IMG/VR virus record: IMGVR_UViG_3300037493_002362 | Location: 1-38,767 of that record | Reading direction: 5' to 3' (one strand) | Length of the DNA stretch: 38,767 nucleotides | From: a virus | Part shown: in pieces, positions 15,580 to 23,419 of the stretch | Layout: each line of letters starts with the position of its first letter | Numbering within the stretch: the stretch's first letter is position 1 | Notes under the pieces: model-generated | Seen by the model: only the letters and a program-made list of their open reading frames with translations | The model's database searches: none | Told to the model about the DNA's origin: nothing | Program-made: the position numbers and the translations under genes

Positions 15580-16026
15580 ATGAGCGAAGGAAAATTTATT
15601 AAAAAGAAAACATACTACACTGGTGTAGTGTATGAATGGAACTTACCGACTGGTAGTAGTTGCCCGTTTGCCTTAGAATGCAAAGTAACAGTTGATAGAA
15701 TATCGGGTAAGTTCGATGTTGAAAAAGGTGCGTATAGGTGCTACGCTGCAAGTGCTGAAAGATTCCCTGCTGTTAGGGAGCATAGGTGGAAAAATTTTGA
15801 CTTGGTTAAAAATAGTGGAATACCTACAATACCAAAAGATTGCAATGCAATAAGAATACACATGAGCGGTGATTTCTTTAACCAAAAATACTTTGATATG
15901 TGGGTGCAACTTGCAAAAGATAATCCCAATATTGAGATGTGGGCTTATACAAAGTCATTGCAATATTGGGTAAACAGAACCCAATCAACCCTCGAACGAT
16001 CGTTCCTGAAAAGTTGGCACAGCTGA
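15580..16026 (+). CDS. GP88-like protein, C-terminally truncated
   Basis: The 148-aa product resembles the GP88 family of phage proteins. It has the N-terminal LPTGSSCPFALEC motif, then YRCYAAS, a conserved RW-N, the IRIHMSGDFF segment and WAYTKSLQYWVN. Full members of the family are, as I recall, considerably longer. Here similarity ends at WVNR, about 15975, and the remaining 16 residues read a shifted ParB coding region. Codons are much more AT-rich than in the flanking genes. The biochemical function of the family is not established; conserved Cys suggest a metal or Fe-S site. It may be a remnant or a shortened active form. Confidence 0.65.
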   Translation: MSEGKFIKKKTYYTGVVYEWNLPTGSSCPFALECKVTVDRISGKFDVEKGAYRCYAASAERFPAVREHRWKNFDLVKNSGIPTIPKDCNAIRIHMSGDFFNQKYFDMWVQLAKDNPNIEMWAYTKSLQYWVNRTQSTLERSFLKSWHS

Positions 16027-16535
16027 AACAAAGTCTGACAGACTTCCCACAAATGCTCCTGCTCCGACCTATCGTAGTAGATGAAAATAATGTTCTATTG
16101 GGAGGCAATATGCGGCTTCGCGCTCTTAGAGAACTAGGCATCAAAGAGGTGTTAGTTCACGTGGTGTCCGGATGGACCGAAGAGCAGAAGAAGGAATTCA
16201 TTGTTAAAGACAATCTCAACTACGGTGACTGGAACTATTCGGTACTTGATTCATGGGATCAGGATAAGCTAGGCGCATGGGGTCTGACGACATGGTCGCT
16301 GAATCAGGAACAGAAAGAGATTCCCGAACCGTACACCAAACAGCAGCCGACAGGCGGTGATGCTCCTGCGCACGTTCCACACGTTCCGTCATTGAAGCTA
16401 CTGATCGACTTCAATATCAATGATTACCCTGAAGCTAGGCGACTGGTAGATACGTTGGTGGTAAGGGGCTTCGACTTCGAACAATTTCTACATGCGGCTC
16501 TGACCGAATCACTTAAAGCTACCGATGGCAATTAA
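15939..16535 (+). CDS. ParB-like nuclease-fold protein 1
   Basis: Reading from a GTG at 15939 gives 198 aa. The core is typical of the ParB/sulfiredoxin-like fold: NPRTI, LKQSLTDFPQML, RPIVVD, GGNMRLRALRELG, and FIVKDNLNYGDWN. The first ~12 residues lie in sequence that is also the end of the GP88-like gene, so the native N-terminus may have been replaced by recombination. A C-terminal domain of ~70 residues follows. ParB-like proteins are frequently linked to phage DNA-modification enzymes (Iyer and colleagues, 2013), where they may direct or sense modification. Confidence 0.75.
   Translation: MGLYKVIAILGKQNPINPRTIVPEKLAQLKQSLTDFPQMLLLRPIVVDENNVLLGGNMRLRALRELGIKEVLVHVVSGWTEEQKKEFIVKDNLNYGDWNYSVLDSWDQDKLGAWGLTTWSLNQEQKEIPEPYTKQQPTGGDAPAHVPHVPSLKLLIDFNINDYPEARRLVDTLVVRGFDFEQFLHAALTESLKATDGN
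15965..15985. repeat. Hairpin at the GP88/ParB junction
   Basis: ATTGGGT (15965-15971) and ACCCAAT (15979-15985) are perfect inverted repeats around seven bases. They lie exactly where GP88 similarity stops and ParB similarity starts, which marks a probable recombination or deletion breakpoint. Confidence 0.6.
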
Positions 16536-17094
16536 GCAGTACCCTATAGCGCACCTGAAGCCACACGCGGACAACCCAAGGGTAATTGACGATCACCGCA
16601 TGGCTACCCTAAAGCGGTCTATCGAAGACTTCCCTGAAATGTTGAAGATTCGACCTGTCGTTATTGATGAGGACAACACTATCCTAGCAGGAAATATGCG
16701 CTATCGGGCTTGTATGGAACTAGGCCATGAACAAGTATGGTGCGATCGGGTACGCGGTCTAACGGCTGAAGAAAAGCGTGAATTTGTAGTTAAGGACAAT
16801 GTAACCTATGGGCAATGGGATGATGAGGTGATCGAGCAGCACTTCAAAACAGACATGATGGAGCGGTGGACTGGCGATGCTACTATTGACTATGGCTTCC
16901 TAGACGAATTCATATCGATGGACGATGAACTAGCAGACAGGGCTAACGATGTTGTTCGCTCCATTGCGTTCCACCTACCCAATCTGTTCTACGAAGTTAA
17001 AGACATGGACGGTGCGCTTCGCGGTAATGGCGTTGACGTTGGTTCGGTGGTGGTGACCGCACTTAGATTAGCCGTAGCAGATGGTAAAGGTTGA
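16525..17094 (+). CDS. ParB-like nuclease-fold protein 2
   Basis: The 189-aa protein repeats the ParB-like core of its neighbour: DNPRVI, LKRSIEDFPEML, RPVVIDED, GNMRYRACMELG and FVVKDNVTYGQWD. The two are clearly related but diverged, and the C-terminal parts differ, so this is an old tandem duplication or two recruited paralogues. It overlaps the upstream gene by 11 bases and the downstream dioxygenase by 14, placing it in one translation unit with the modification enzymes. Confidence 0.85.
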   Translation: MAIKQYPIAHLKPHADNPRVIDDHRMATLKRSIEDFPEMLKIRPVVIDEDNTILAGNMRYRACMELGHEQVWCDRVRGLTAEEKREFVVKDNVTYGQWDDEVIEQHFKTDMMERWTGDATIDYGFLDEFISMDDELADRANDVVRSIAFHLPNLFYEVKDMDGALRGNGVDVGSVVVTALRLAVADGKG

Positions 17095-17863
17095 ACTATC
17101 AAGCGTTCCACATGACGTGAAGGTCGGGGACATCTGCTCTGACATAGAAGCTAACGTACTGGTAGATTCACTGTTCATGGAAGATGGGCGACCTATCGGC
17201 TTCTACCTGTCAAACATAGCTGCTCATTCGCATGAACTTTGGCGGCTTATTGAGGTGGCAAATGCCGAATTCAATTCCAAGCGTGTACCTAAGTCGGAAA
17301 TGCGTAGATCGAGCGGACTAGCCGACCCGTCAATGGAAGTGAAGCAATACTCTACCATCATCGGATCCGTTCCCTCGAAGCCCAACATGAGAAGGAACAG
17401 CCACAGGGTGTCGTCAGTTCATGGTGTACCGACCGCGCAGACCTTCATAAAGTCAATGCTACATGCTGCGCTCGAATCTGAACGGCTTATTGAAAAGTAT
17501 CTTCCACTTACCTACGCGGCTCAACGTGACTTGTTTGACAGGGAGATTCCGGAACATTGGCGATTCGGGAACCTGTTCACTTCATCAATATCCAACTTCA
17601 ATATAGCTGCTCCGTTCCACACCGATCGTGCGAATCTGCGCGATTGCGTTAATGTCATCATAGTCAAGAAACGATGGGCGAACGGTGGAAACACGACCGT
17701 ACCTGACTACGCTGCGACAATGAACTCCTGCGATAACTCGATGCTCGTTTACCCTGCATGGAAGTCTATTCACGGGGTCACACCGATTCACCTACTCAGG
17801 CGCGATGGCTACCGCAATTCCTTCGTGTTTTATCCGCTCAAAGCGTTCCGTAAGGATGCCTGA
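17081..17863 (+). CDS. TET/JBP-like Fe(II)/2-oxoglutarate DNA dioxygenase
   Basis: The 260-aa protein carries the iron-binding triad of this superfamily: His180 and Asp182 in PFHTD, and His231 in SIHGV, followed by Arg245 that would hold 2-oxoglutarate. The surrounding LFTSSISNFNIAAPFHTD, GG-TTVPDY and YPAWKSIHGVTPI segments match the TET/JBP family found in phages beside ParB-like genes. Family members oxidise the 5-methyl group of thymine or 5-methylcytosine in DNA. With no cytosine methylase or hydroxymethyl-dUMP synthase in sight, thymine is the favoured substrate (inference). Overlaps neighbours by 14 and 8 bases. Confidence 0.8.
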   Translation: MVKVELSSVPHDVKVGDICSDIEANVLVDSLFMEDGRPIGFYLSNIAAHSHELWRLIEVANAEFNSKRVPKSEMRRSSGLADPSMEVKQYSTIIGSVPSKPNMRRNSHRVSSVHGVPTAQTFIKSMLHAALESERLIEKYLPLTYAAQRDLFDREIPEHWRFGNLFTSSISNFNIAAPFHTDRANLRDCVNVIIVKKRWANGGNTTVPDYAATMNSCDNSMLVYPAWKSIHGVTPIHLLRRDGYRNSFVFYPLKAFRKDA

Positions 17864-18848
17864 AACGATCTTCGAGAATGTCGGCTTCGACCGGAGCGTG
17901 GTAAAATGGGAAGAACACCTGTATGACCTTACTCCTGTTGAGAAGCACGGGGCGGTATGGTTCAAACGGGAAGATAAATTCGCTCCACTAGGCTATGGGT
18001 CAATCAATGGAAGTAAACTAAGGCAATGTATTTGGCTGATTCGCGGCTTCGTTACCGAAAAACAAGCCAAGGGTATTGTATCAGGGTCGGTAGTCGGATC
18101 GCCACAGCACCCGATGATAGCGGCTATCTGTAAGCATTATGGCATCGGGTGTCTTATTGCCACACCTGCAGCCCGAATAGAAGATCATGAGTACCTGACT
18201 ATGGCTCGTGATTGGGGGGCTAAGTTTTACCGAACAAAGATAGGCTACGCGAAAGCCCTTCAAGCAACAGCCCTAAAGCTATCAAAGCGGCTATCTAGGC
18301 ATGAACTACTAGAAACTAACATCACGGTCGATGAACGACTGAACAGCGCACATAGGATAGCGGCATTCCATGAAGTGGGGTCGTATCAGGTGACTAACCT
18401 ACCGGAGCATATCGAAACGATAATCATACCTGCAGGGTCGTGTAATTCGGTGGTGTCGGTGCTGACTGGTATCATCAGGTTTAAGCCCAAGAACCTGAAA
18501 CGTGTCATAATGATGGGCATTGGAAATTACGGCTCAAAGAAGCCGCAGCACGTGCAACAACGGCTCAAAATTGTCGGCTCAATTATGGGCTTCGAACCCG
18601 ATGAATTTTTCAGTTACGCATGGTCGGCAGAACGTAATTCTCTGTCCATCGACATCATGCATCACGACCTTAACGGGTCGGGCTTCTGCTCGTATGCAGA
18701 CCTGATGCCGTTTCAAGAAAATGGAATTTCGTTCCACCCAAGATATGAAGGAAAAGTAATGAATTACATGCACGATAACCCTGACTTATTTGGCACTTTT
18801 CAGGACGATAAAACGCTATTTTGGATCATCGGAAGTGGTGTTTCTTGA
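17856..18848 (+). CDS. Fold-type II PLP-dependent enzyme
   Basis: I prefer the ATG at 17856 (330 aa, eight-base overlap) to an earlier one at 17805. FKREDKFAPLG and NGSKLRQ with Lys54 as the Schiff-base residue place it in the tryptophan-synthase-beta superfamily, near ACC deaminase and D-cysteine desulfhydrase. The phosphate loop reads IPAGSCNSV, where relatives often have GSGGT-like sequence. Related PLP enzymes are predicted in phage thymine-hypermodification operons to act on an amino-acid moiety attached to the base. The exact reaction is unknown. Fifteen bases after its stop a duplicated non-coding element begins. Confidence 0.8.
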   Translation: MPETIFENVGFDRSVVKWEEHLYDLTPVEKHGAVWFKREDKFAPLGYGSINGSKLRQCIWLIRGFVTEKQAKGIVSGSVVGSPQHPMIAAICKHYGIGCLIATPAARIEDHEYLTMARDWGAKFYRTKIGYAKALQATALKLSKRLSRHELLETNITVDERLNSAHRIAAFHEVGSYQVTNLPEHIETIIIPAGSCNSVVSVLTGIIRFKPKNLKRVIMMGIGNYGSKKPQHVQQRLKIVGSIMGFEPDEFFSYAWSAERNSLSIDIMHHDLNGSGFCSYADLMPFQENGISFHPRYEGKVMNYMHDNPDLFGTFQDDKTLFWIIGSGVS

Positions 18849-18862
18849 AAAACATGAAATGC

Positions 18863-18942
18863 ACGAGAACCCACTTTTGCGGCATTCTGAGCAACTATCT
18901 ATGTTGGAAGCTATGCCGTGTTAAGAAAGAAAAGATATTAGA
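18863..18942 (+). repeat. Duplicated non-coding element, copy A
   Basis: Two blocks are shared with 37944-38023: ACGAGAACCCACTTTT (16 bases, 18863-18878) and a 25-base purine-rich block starting GTGTTAAGAAAG (18918-18942). The blocks start 55 bases apart in both copies, with a partly conserved 39-base spacer. TAGATTTG, a -7-like box, overlaps the end of this copy (18939-18946) but is absent in the other. Function unknown: promoter, RNA element, origin or packaging signal are possible. Confidence 0.85.
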
Positions 18943-18994
18943 TTTGACTACGAAAAGTCACTGAAATTGACCAAAAGTTAAAAGCAAAAATTTC

Positions 18995-20098
18995 ATGCAA
19001 AAAGGTCGTTATTGCCACCTGAACGGGATAGAAGAAGTGACTGAATTACAGGCAGGAATGGACTTCCGATTGCCACAATATCGAAGGGAAGTTTTCATGC
19101 GGTTTTATGAATTTCACCTTCGGTATAAGGCACACGCAGGGGCTGTTTATTACGCAATTCCATTCATAATATCGCGGTATAATCTTGACATGGAGCAGCG
19201 TTTATGGTTCGCTTTCATCAATGGATGCACACAGAACATCATCACCACAAACATCATTTTTCAACGATTTCCTGACCTGCTCCTGCTCGATATTCAAGAA
19301 CTGGAACGGTACTTTCAAAGCCACTATTCGCAATTCGGATGGGACACAGACCGTAGGTATCACAAGTCGAATTTCATTGATTGTGTGCGGTCGTATCGGG
19401 CTTCGCTCGGTGGCGGCTCACAGGTAGATGTGATGGATCGGCTCACGGTGACTGGCGATCCGTTTCAGACCTTCCGGAACTATTGGGAGCATACCCGTAC
19501 TAAATTGCTGTCGTTCGGCAGACTATCCACCTTCAGCTATCTTGAATACCTGCGATTGGTCGGGGTGCAATTAGATTGCCCTGAACTATTCATTGACGAC
19601 CTGAGCGGAAGCAGGTCACATAGGAACGGGGTGTGCAAGGTGCTTGGTAGGGATGATATTGATTGGTGGAAACAACCCGAGCACCCGTATGACAAAGAGG
19701 GCATCGCGTGGTTGACCGATGAGGCGGCTCTGCTCCTGTCGGAAGCCAAGGCGCGAATAGATCACCCTGACGTTAGCTACTTCACGCTCGAAACAACTCT
19801 ATGCTGCTACAAGTCGTGGCATCGACCGAACAGAAGATACCCGAACGTGTATAACGATATGTTCTTCGAACGGATAATCTACGCGATGCAGAAGTGGCAA
19901 ACACGTGAAGTGGGTGAAATATGGTGGGAATGCAGAAGATTGTCGCTACCCAAACATCTGCTACTCGAAGCCAATAGGAATGACAAAGGGCTGCACCCGA
20001 TCAAACAGAACCACTATCGGCTTACCGGAGAAGTAATAATGATGGATCGTGAATACCCTTGCTTTAAAAACAGATACAATGACCGACACTCCAAGTAA
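18995..20098 (+). CDS. 5-hmU DNA kinase-type helical domain protein (aGPT-Pplase2-like)
   Basis: The 367-aa protein is mainly helical. Its N-terminal half (YRREVFMRFYEFHLRYKAHAG, then FINGCTQN and a following FP) resembles the helical domain that accompanies the P-loop kinase in phage 5-hydroxymethyluracil DNA kinases, originally predicted as a glutamyl/putrescinyl-thymine pyrophosphorylase clade. Later conserved-looking points are ETTLCCYKSWHR and RRYPNVYNDM. The kinase P-loop itself is encoded by the next gene, overlapping by 20 bases. Together they may form the enzyme that activates oxidised thymine for further modification. Recognition is by pattern only. Confidence 0.65.
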   Translation: MQKGRYCHLNGIEEVTELQAGMDFRLPQYRREVFMRFYEFHLRYKAHAGAVYYAIPFIISRYNLDMEQRLWFAFINGCTQNIITTNIIFQRFPDLLLLDIQELERYFQSHYSQFGWDTDRRYHKSNFIDCVRSYRASLGGGSQVDVMDRLTVTGDPFQTFRNYWEHTRTKLLSFGRLSTFSYLEYLRLVGVQLDCPELFIDDLSGSRSHRNGVCKVLGRDDIDWWKQPEHPYDKEGIAWLTDEAALLLSEAKARIDHPDVSYFTLETTLCCYKSWHRPNRRYPNVYNDMFFERIIYAMQKWQTREVGEIWWECRRLSLPKHLLLEANRNDKGLHPIKQNHYRLTGEVIMMDREYPCFKNRYNDRHSK

Positions 20099-20561
20099 CA
20101 TACTCCTGATTGGAAATTGTGGCGTGGGTAAGACATGGGTGATGCTCCAACTCATATCCCGTTTACGCATGAGCAAACAGGTCAAGTACAATAGGCTATG
20201 GTGGCTAACAAACGGTCGGGTCAACATGATTGGCAAGTATGACAGAACCGCGTGGCAAGGGTCGGATAAATTGTCCATGGCTGTGATGTTAGACGTACCT
20301 GCGTACCTAGACTCGTTTAGCGACAAGTACACCGTATGGGAAGGTGATCGATTCACTAACAGCAAGTTCATTGCAAAAGCAAAGCCCTTCATCATTCGAA
20401 TTGAAGGGTCGGGTGAAACGGGAAGATACCTTCGCGGCTCTGAACAGTCAGAACGCCACCTTAAAGCAATCGCAACAAGGGTGTCTAACATTCCTGCTAA
20501 CATGACCGTTGAAAGTAGTAAGGCGGCTCTTGATTACATTTGCTCACTATACGACTTCTAA
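20079..20561 (+). CDS. P-loop 5-hmU DNA kinase-like protein
   Basis: I chose the ATG at 20079 (160 aa); a GTG at 20049 is less likely. A Walker A motif, GNCGVGKT, lies at 12-19; KYDRTAWQGSDKLSMAVM follows at about 53-70 and WEGDRFTN at 87-94, which is the signature of the kinase domain that phosphorylates 5-hydroxymethyluracil in phage DNA. A basic helix, SERHLKAIATRVSNI, closes the domain. The gene ends two bases before the terminase small subunit, tying modification to the packaging operon. Confidence 0.75.
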   Translation: MTDTPSNILLIGNCGVGKTWVMLQLISRLRMSKQVKYNRLWWLTNGRVNMIGKYDRTAWQGSDKLSMAVMLDVPAYLDSFSDKYTVWEGDRFTNSKFIAKAKPFIIRIEGSGETGRYLRGSEQSERHLKAIATRVSNIPANMTVESSKAALDYICSLYDF

Positions 20562-20562
20562 G

Positions 20563-20895
20563 ATGGAACAGAACAGAACCGAACATACTAAAAAGGCAAT
20601 GGTAGCCGCTTTGACTAAGACTTTAGGGGTGGTTACTCCTGCTCTGAAGATGGCTGACGTTGGCAGAACAACCTTCTATCAATGGTTGAAAGACGACCCT
20701 GAATTCGCGCAAGAGGTGGACGATCTTGATGATGTGTCGCTCGACTTCGCTGTCCATGCCCTGCATAAGAAGATTAAGAACGGGAATATTGCTGCGATTA
20801 TCTTCTACCTCAAAACGCAGGGCAAACATAGGGGCTTTGTCGAGCGTACCGAAACGGTGTTCACAGACATTAATGTGGAAATGACCGATGATTAA
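20563..20895 (+). CDS. terS: Terminase small subunit
   Basis: From the ATG at 20563 the protein is 110 aa. An N-terminal helix-turn-helix (LGVVTPALKMADVGRTTFYQWLKDD) is followed by a helical region and AIIFYLKTQGKHRGFVER, a common TerS pattern. It recognises the packaging start on phage DNA and loads the large subunit. It overlaps terL by eight bases. Confidence 0.85.
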   Translation: MEQNRTEHTKKAMVAALTKTLGVVTPALKMADVGRTTFYQWLKDDPEFAQEVDDLDDVSLDFAVHALHKKIKNGNIAAIIFYLKTQGKHRGFVERTETVFTDINVEMTDD

Positions 20896-22252
20896 ACGGT
20901 CACGAGCGCAAACGGGTGTGCAGGTTCGAATTCCGATGGGTGTCTTTCTACCTGTCTATCGACACTTGGTAAACTCCACCGCTGACATAGATTTCCTTTG
21001 GGGCGGTCGTGATAGTGGCAAGAGCACGTTCGTTGCGGAAGTGCTGCTGATTGAATGTATGACCCTACCGTATTTCCGCTGCATTCTAATCAAAAAGACC
21101 CATGAGAGCATAAAGGACGCGCAGTGGCAAACGCTAAAGGACATAGCCGAACGGTGGGGTGTGGCTCACCTGTTTAGCTTTAGCAAAAGCCCTCTTGAAA
21201 TTCGCTGTCGAAACGGGAACAAGTTCATATCAAGAGGGTGTGACAAGCCGGAAAAGATTAAGTCTATCAATAACCCATCGCACGTGTGGTATGAAGAGGG
21301 CAATCAGTTGTCTGCTGACGACATGATCGTGATAAGTACGACCCTGCGCTCGAATCAGGGCAAGGTGAAACAGTACTTTAGCTTTAACCCTGAAGCCGAT
21401 GGCGACTACACGAAACATTGGCTATGGCTATACTTCAAGGATCATATTCCAACAGGTGTCTATTCTTTTGAAAATGTTCTGCGAGTACCTGATGGCAAGG
21501 GTGGAACGCTGAACATAAGCTACACTTCCACGCACTCGACCTACCACAACAATCCCTACTGCACGAATGAGCGGAAAGCGGTGTTAGAGAACCTAAGGAC
21601 AATTGACGAATACTACTATGAGGTATTCACGCTCGGACGGTGGGGAAACAGGTCGAACGAAAGACCGTTCGTATTCGCATACGAGCCTAGCAAACACAAT
21701 GGTACTCCTGCGCTCAATAATGAAGAGGTACTGTACCTGTCGTTCGACTTTAACCGCAACCCGATTTGCTGTTCTGTTATTCAGCACTATGACGGGGCGG
21801 TGTATGTCCTGCGCACGATCAAAATAGCCAACAGTTCAATCTACGAACTATGTGACCGCATAAAGACGCTCTACCCAAGGTCGCTGTTCATGGTGACTGG
21901 CGATGCAACAGGTCGGGCTTCGTCTGCATTGGTGCAGGATAACATGAACTACTACAAGGTGATAATGCAGTCGCTCGGACTAGGAATGATGCAGCTACGT
22001 GTACCTAAGGCGAACCCACGCATGAAGGACAATAGGCTAATAGTCAATGCTGTATTGGCTAACTACCCTGTCACGGTGCATGAGGTCGATGCGCATGAAC
22101 TTTTGGCGGACTTCAAGCAGGTTCGGTGCAATCCTGATGGCACTATTGAAAAAGGCAACCGTGATGACCCTGCCCAACAAGCCGATGCGCTCGACACATT
22201 CCGTTATTGGTGCAACGCAATTATGCTACCCTACATTAATTTAGCAACTTAG
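20888..22252 (+). CDS. terL: Terminase large subunit
   Basis: The 454-aa protein has Walker A GGRDSGKST at 39-47, Walker B HVWYEEGNQ around 132-140 and the coupling FSFNPE around 164-168. The C-terminal nuclease domain shows Asp286 in LSFDFNRNP, Asp338 in VTGDATG and a final acidic cluster (DPAQQADALD). It pumps DNA into the prohead and cuts it. Length is near the family norm. It follows the modification island, while the portal gene is 13 kb downstream. Confidence 0.95.
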   Translation: MIKRSRAQTGVQVRIPMGVFLPVYRHLVNSTADIDFLWGGRDSGKSTFVAEVLLIECMTLPYFRCILIKKTHESIKDAQWQTLKDIAERWGVAHLFSFSKSPLEIRCRNGNKFISRGCDKPEKIKSINNPSHVWYEEGNQLSADDMIVISTTLRSNQGKVKQYFSFNPEADGDYTKHWLWLYFKDHIPTGVYSFENVLRVPDGKGGTLNISYTSTHSTYHNNPYCTNERKAVLENLRTIDEYYYEVFTLGRWGNRSNERPFVFAYEPSKHNGTPALNNEEVLYLSFDFNRNPICCSVIQHYDGAVYVLRTIKIANSSIYELCDRIKTLYPRSLFMVTGDATGRASSALVQDNMNYYKVIMQSLGLGMMQLRVPKANPRMKDNRLIVNAVLANYPVTVHEVDAHELLADFKQVRCNPDGTIEKGNRDDPAQQADALDTFRYWCNAIMLPYINLAT

Positions 22253-22256
22253 CCGA

Positions 22257-22678
<422 letters not shown>

Positions 22679-22682
<4 letters not shown>

Positions 22683-22936
22683 CTATTCTCGAATCTCTGC
22701 AGTTGACCGAAGATCAGCACACGAACATGGTGCTTGACGAAGGGAAAATATACGCAAATGCGATGGGTATTCCTGCTGACTATTCATTTTGGAATGAATG
22801 GTGGCGACAATGGAAGTTAGCGGACGAGGCTGAATTATGCATACGTGTAGAAAATGGGCTTCCACGCGGTGGTCTGCAAGGGTATTTAATAGTGCAACGC
22901 AAGATGATGTATGCGTTGCTAAATTGTGGTCTATGA
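22679..22936 (+). CDS. Hypothetical protein, 85 aa
   Basis: A Trp-rich small protein (FWNEWWRQWKLA) whose start overlaps the previous stop by four bases and whose end overlaps the next start in the same way. No family recognised. Confidence 0.5.
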
Positions 22937-23154
22937 CAAAGGACGAACGTCAAGATGAGGTATTCGGAGCGGTTCGTATCGCGTTCGAAAAGAAACACTC
23001 ACCCGATAATCAGCGGCTACGAAAGGATCTGAAGCAGCTACTGGCCATGCGCGAAGAACAAATCAAGCTGCGCTATTTGGGTCGGGTGCTGACTACCTTG
23101 AACCTGAATGATGAACAGGTCGCTGCGATTAAAGCAATACGCGATGGCGACTGA
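22933..23154 (+). CDS. Hypothetical protein, 73 aa
   Basis: The ATG at 22933 overlaps the upstream stop (ATGA) and is preferred to an earlier in-frame start. The product is an all-helical, highly charged protein (KKHSPDNQRLRKDLKQLLAM) with coiled-coil character. Function unknown. Confidence 0.5.
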   Translation: MTKDERQDEVFGAVRIAFEKKHSPDNQRLRKDLKQLLAMREEQIKLRYLGRVLTTLNLNDEQVAAIKAIRDGD

Positions 23155-23419
23155 AGCAAGGCTCGAACTCAATAGTGAGGCTGACTACCCTGAGCGAACG
23201 CTATGTCAGGTGAACCGCGAAATGTACAGGCTATTGAAAACTAAAGGCATCACCGATGAGGATCCTGCTATCAGGTTACTCTACGAAGCGTATGACATGG
23301 GAAAGAAGTTGAACAACAAACTGCGACAATACAAGTACAACTATGACGATGGGTGGTGGTCTGAAAATAAACTATCGGGCGGCAACCTATGGGATGATGA
23401 CGAAATAACACCCGTATGA
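23144..23419 (+). CDS. Hypothetical protein, 91 aa
   Basis: The start at 23144 overlaps the upstream gene by 11 bases. The C-terminal part is acidic and aromatic (YNYDDGWWSE, LWDDDE). Its stop overlaps the methyltransferase start. Function unknown. Confidence 0.5.
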   Translation: MATEARLELNSEADYPERTLCQVNREMYRLLKTKGITDEDPAIRLLYEAYDMGKKLNNKLRQYKYNYDDGWWSENKLSGGNLWDDDEITPV

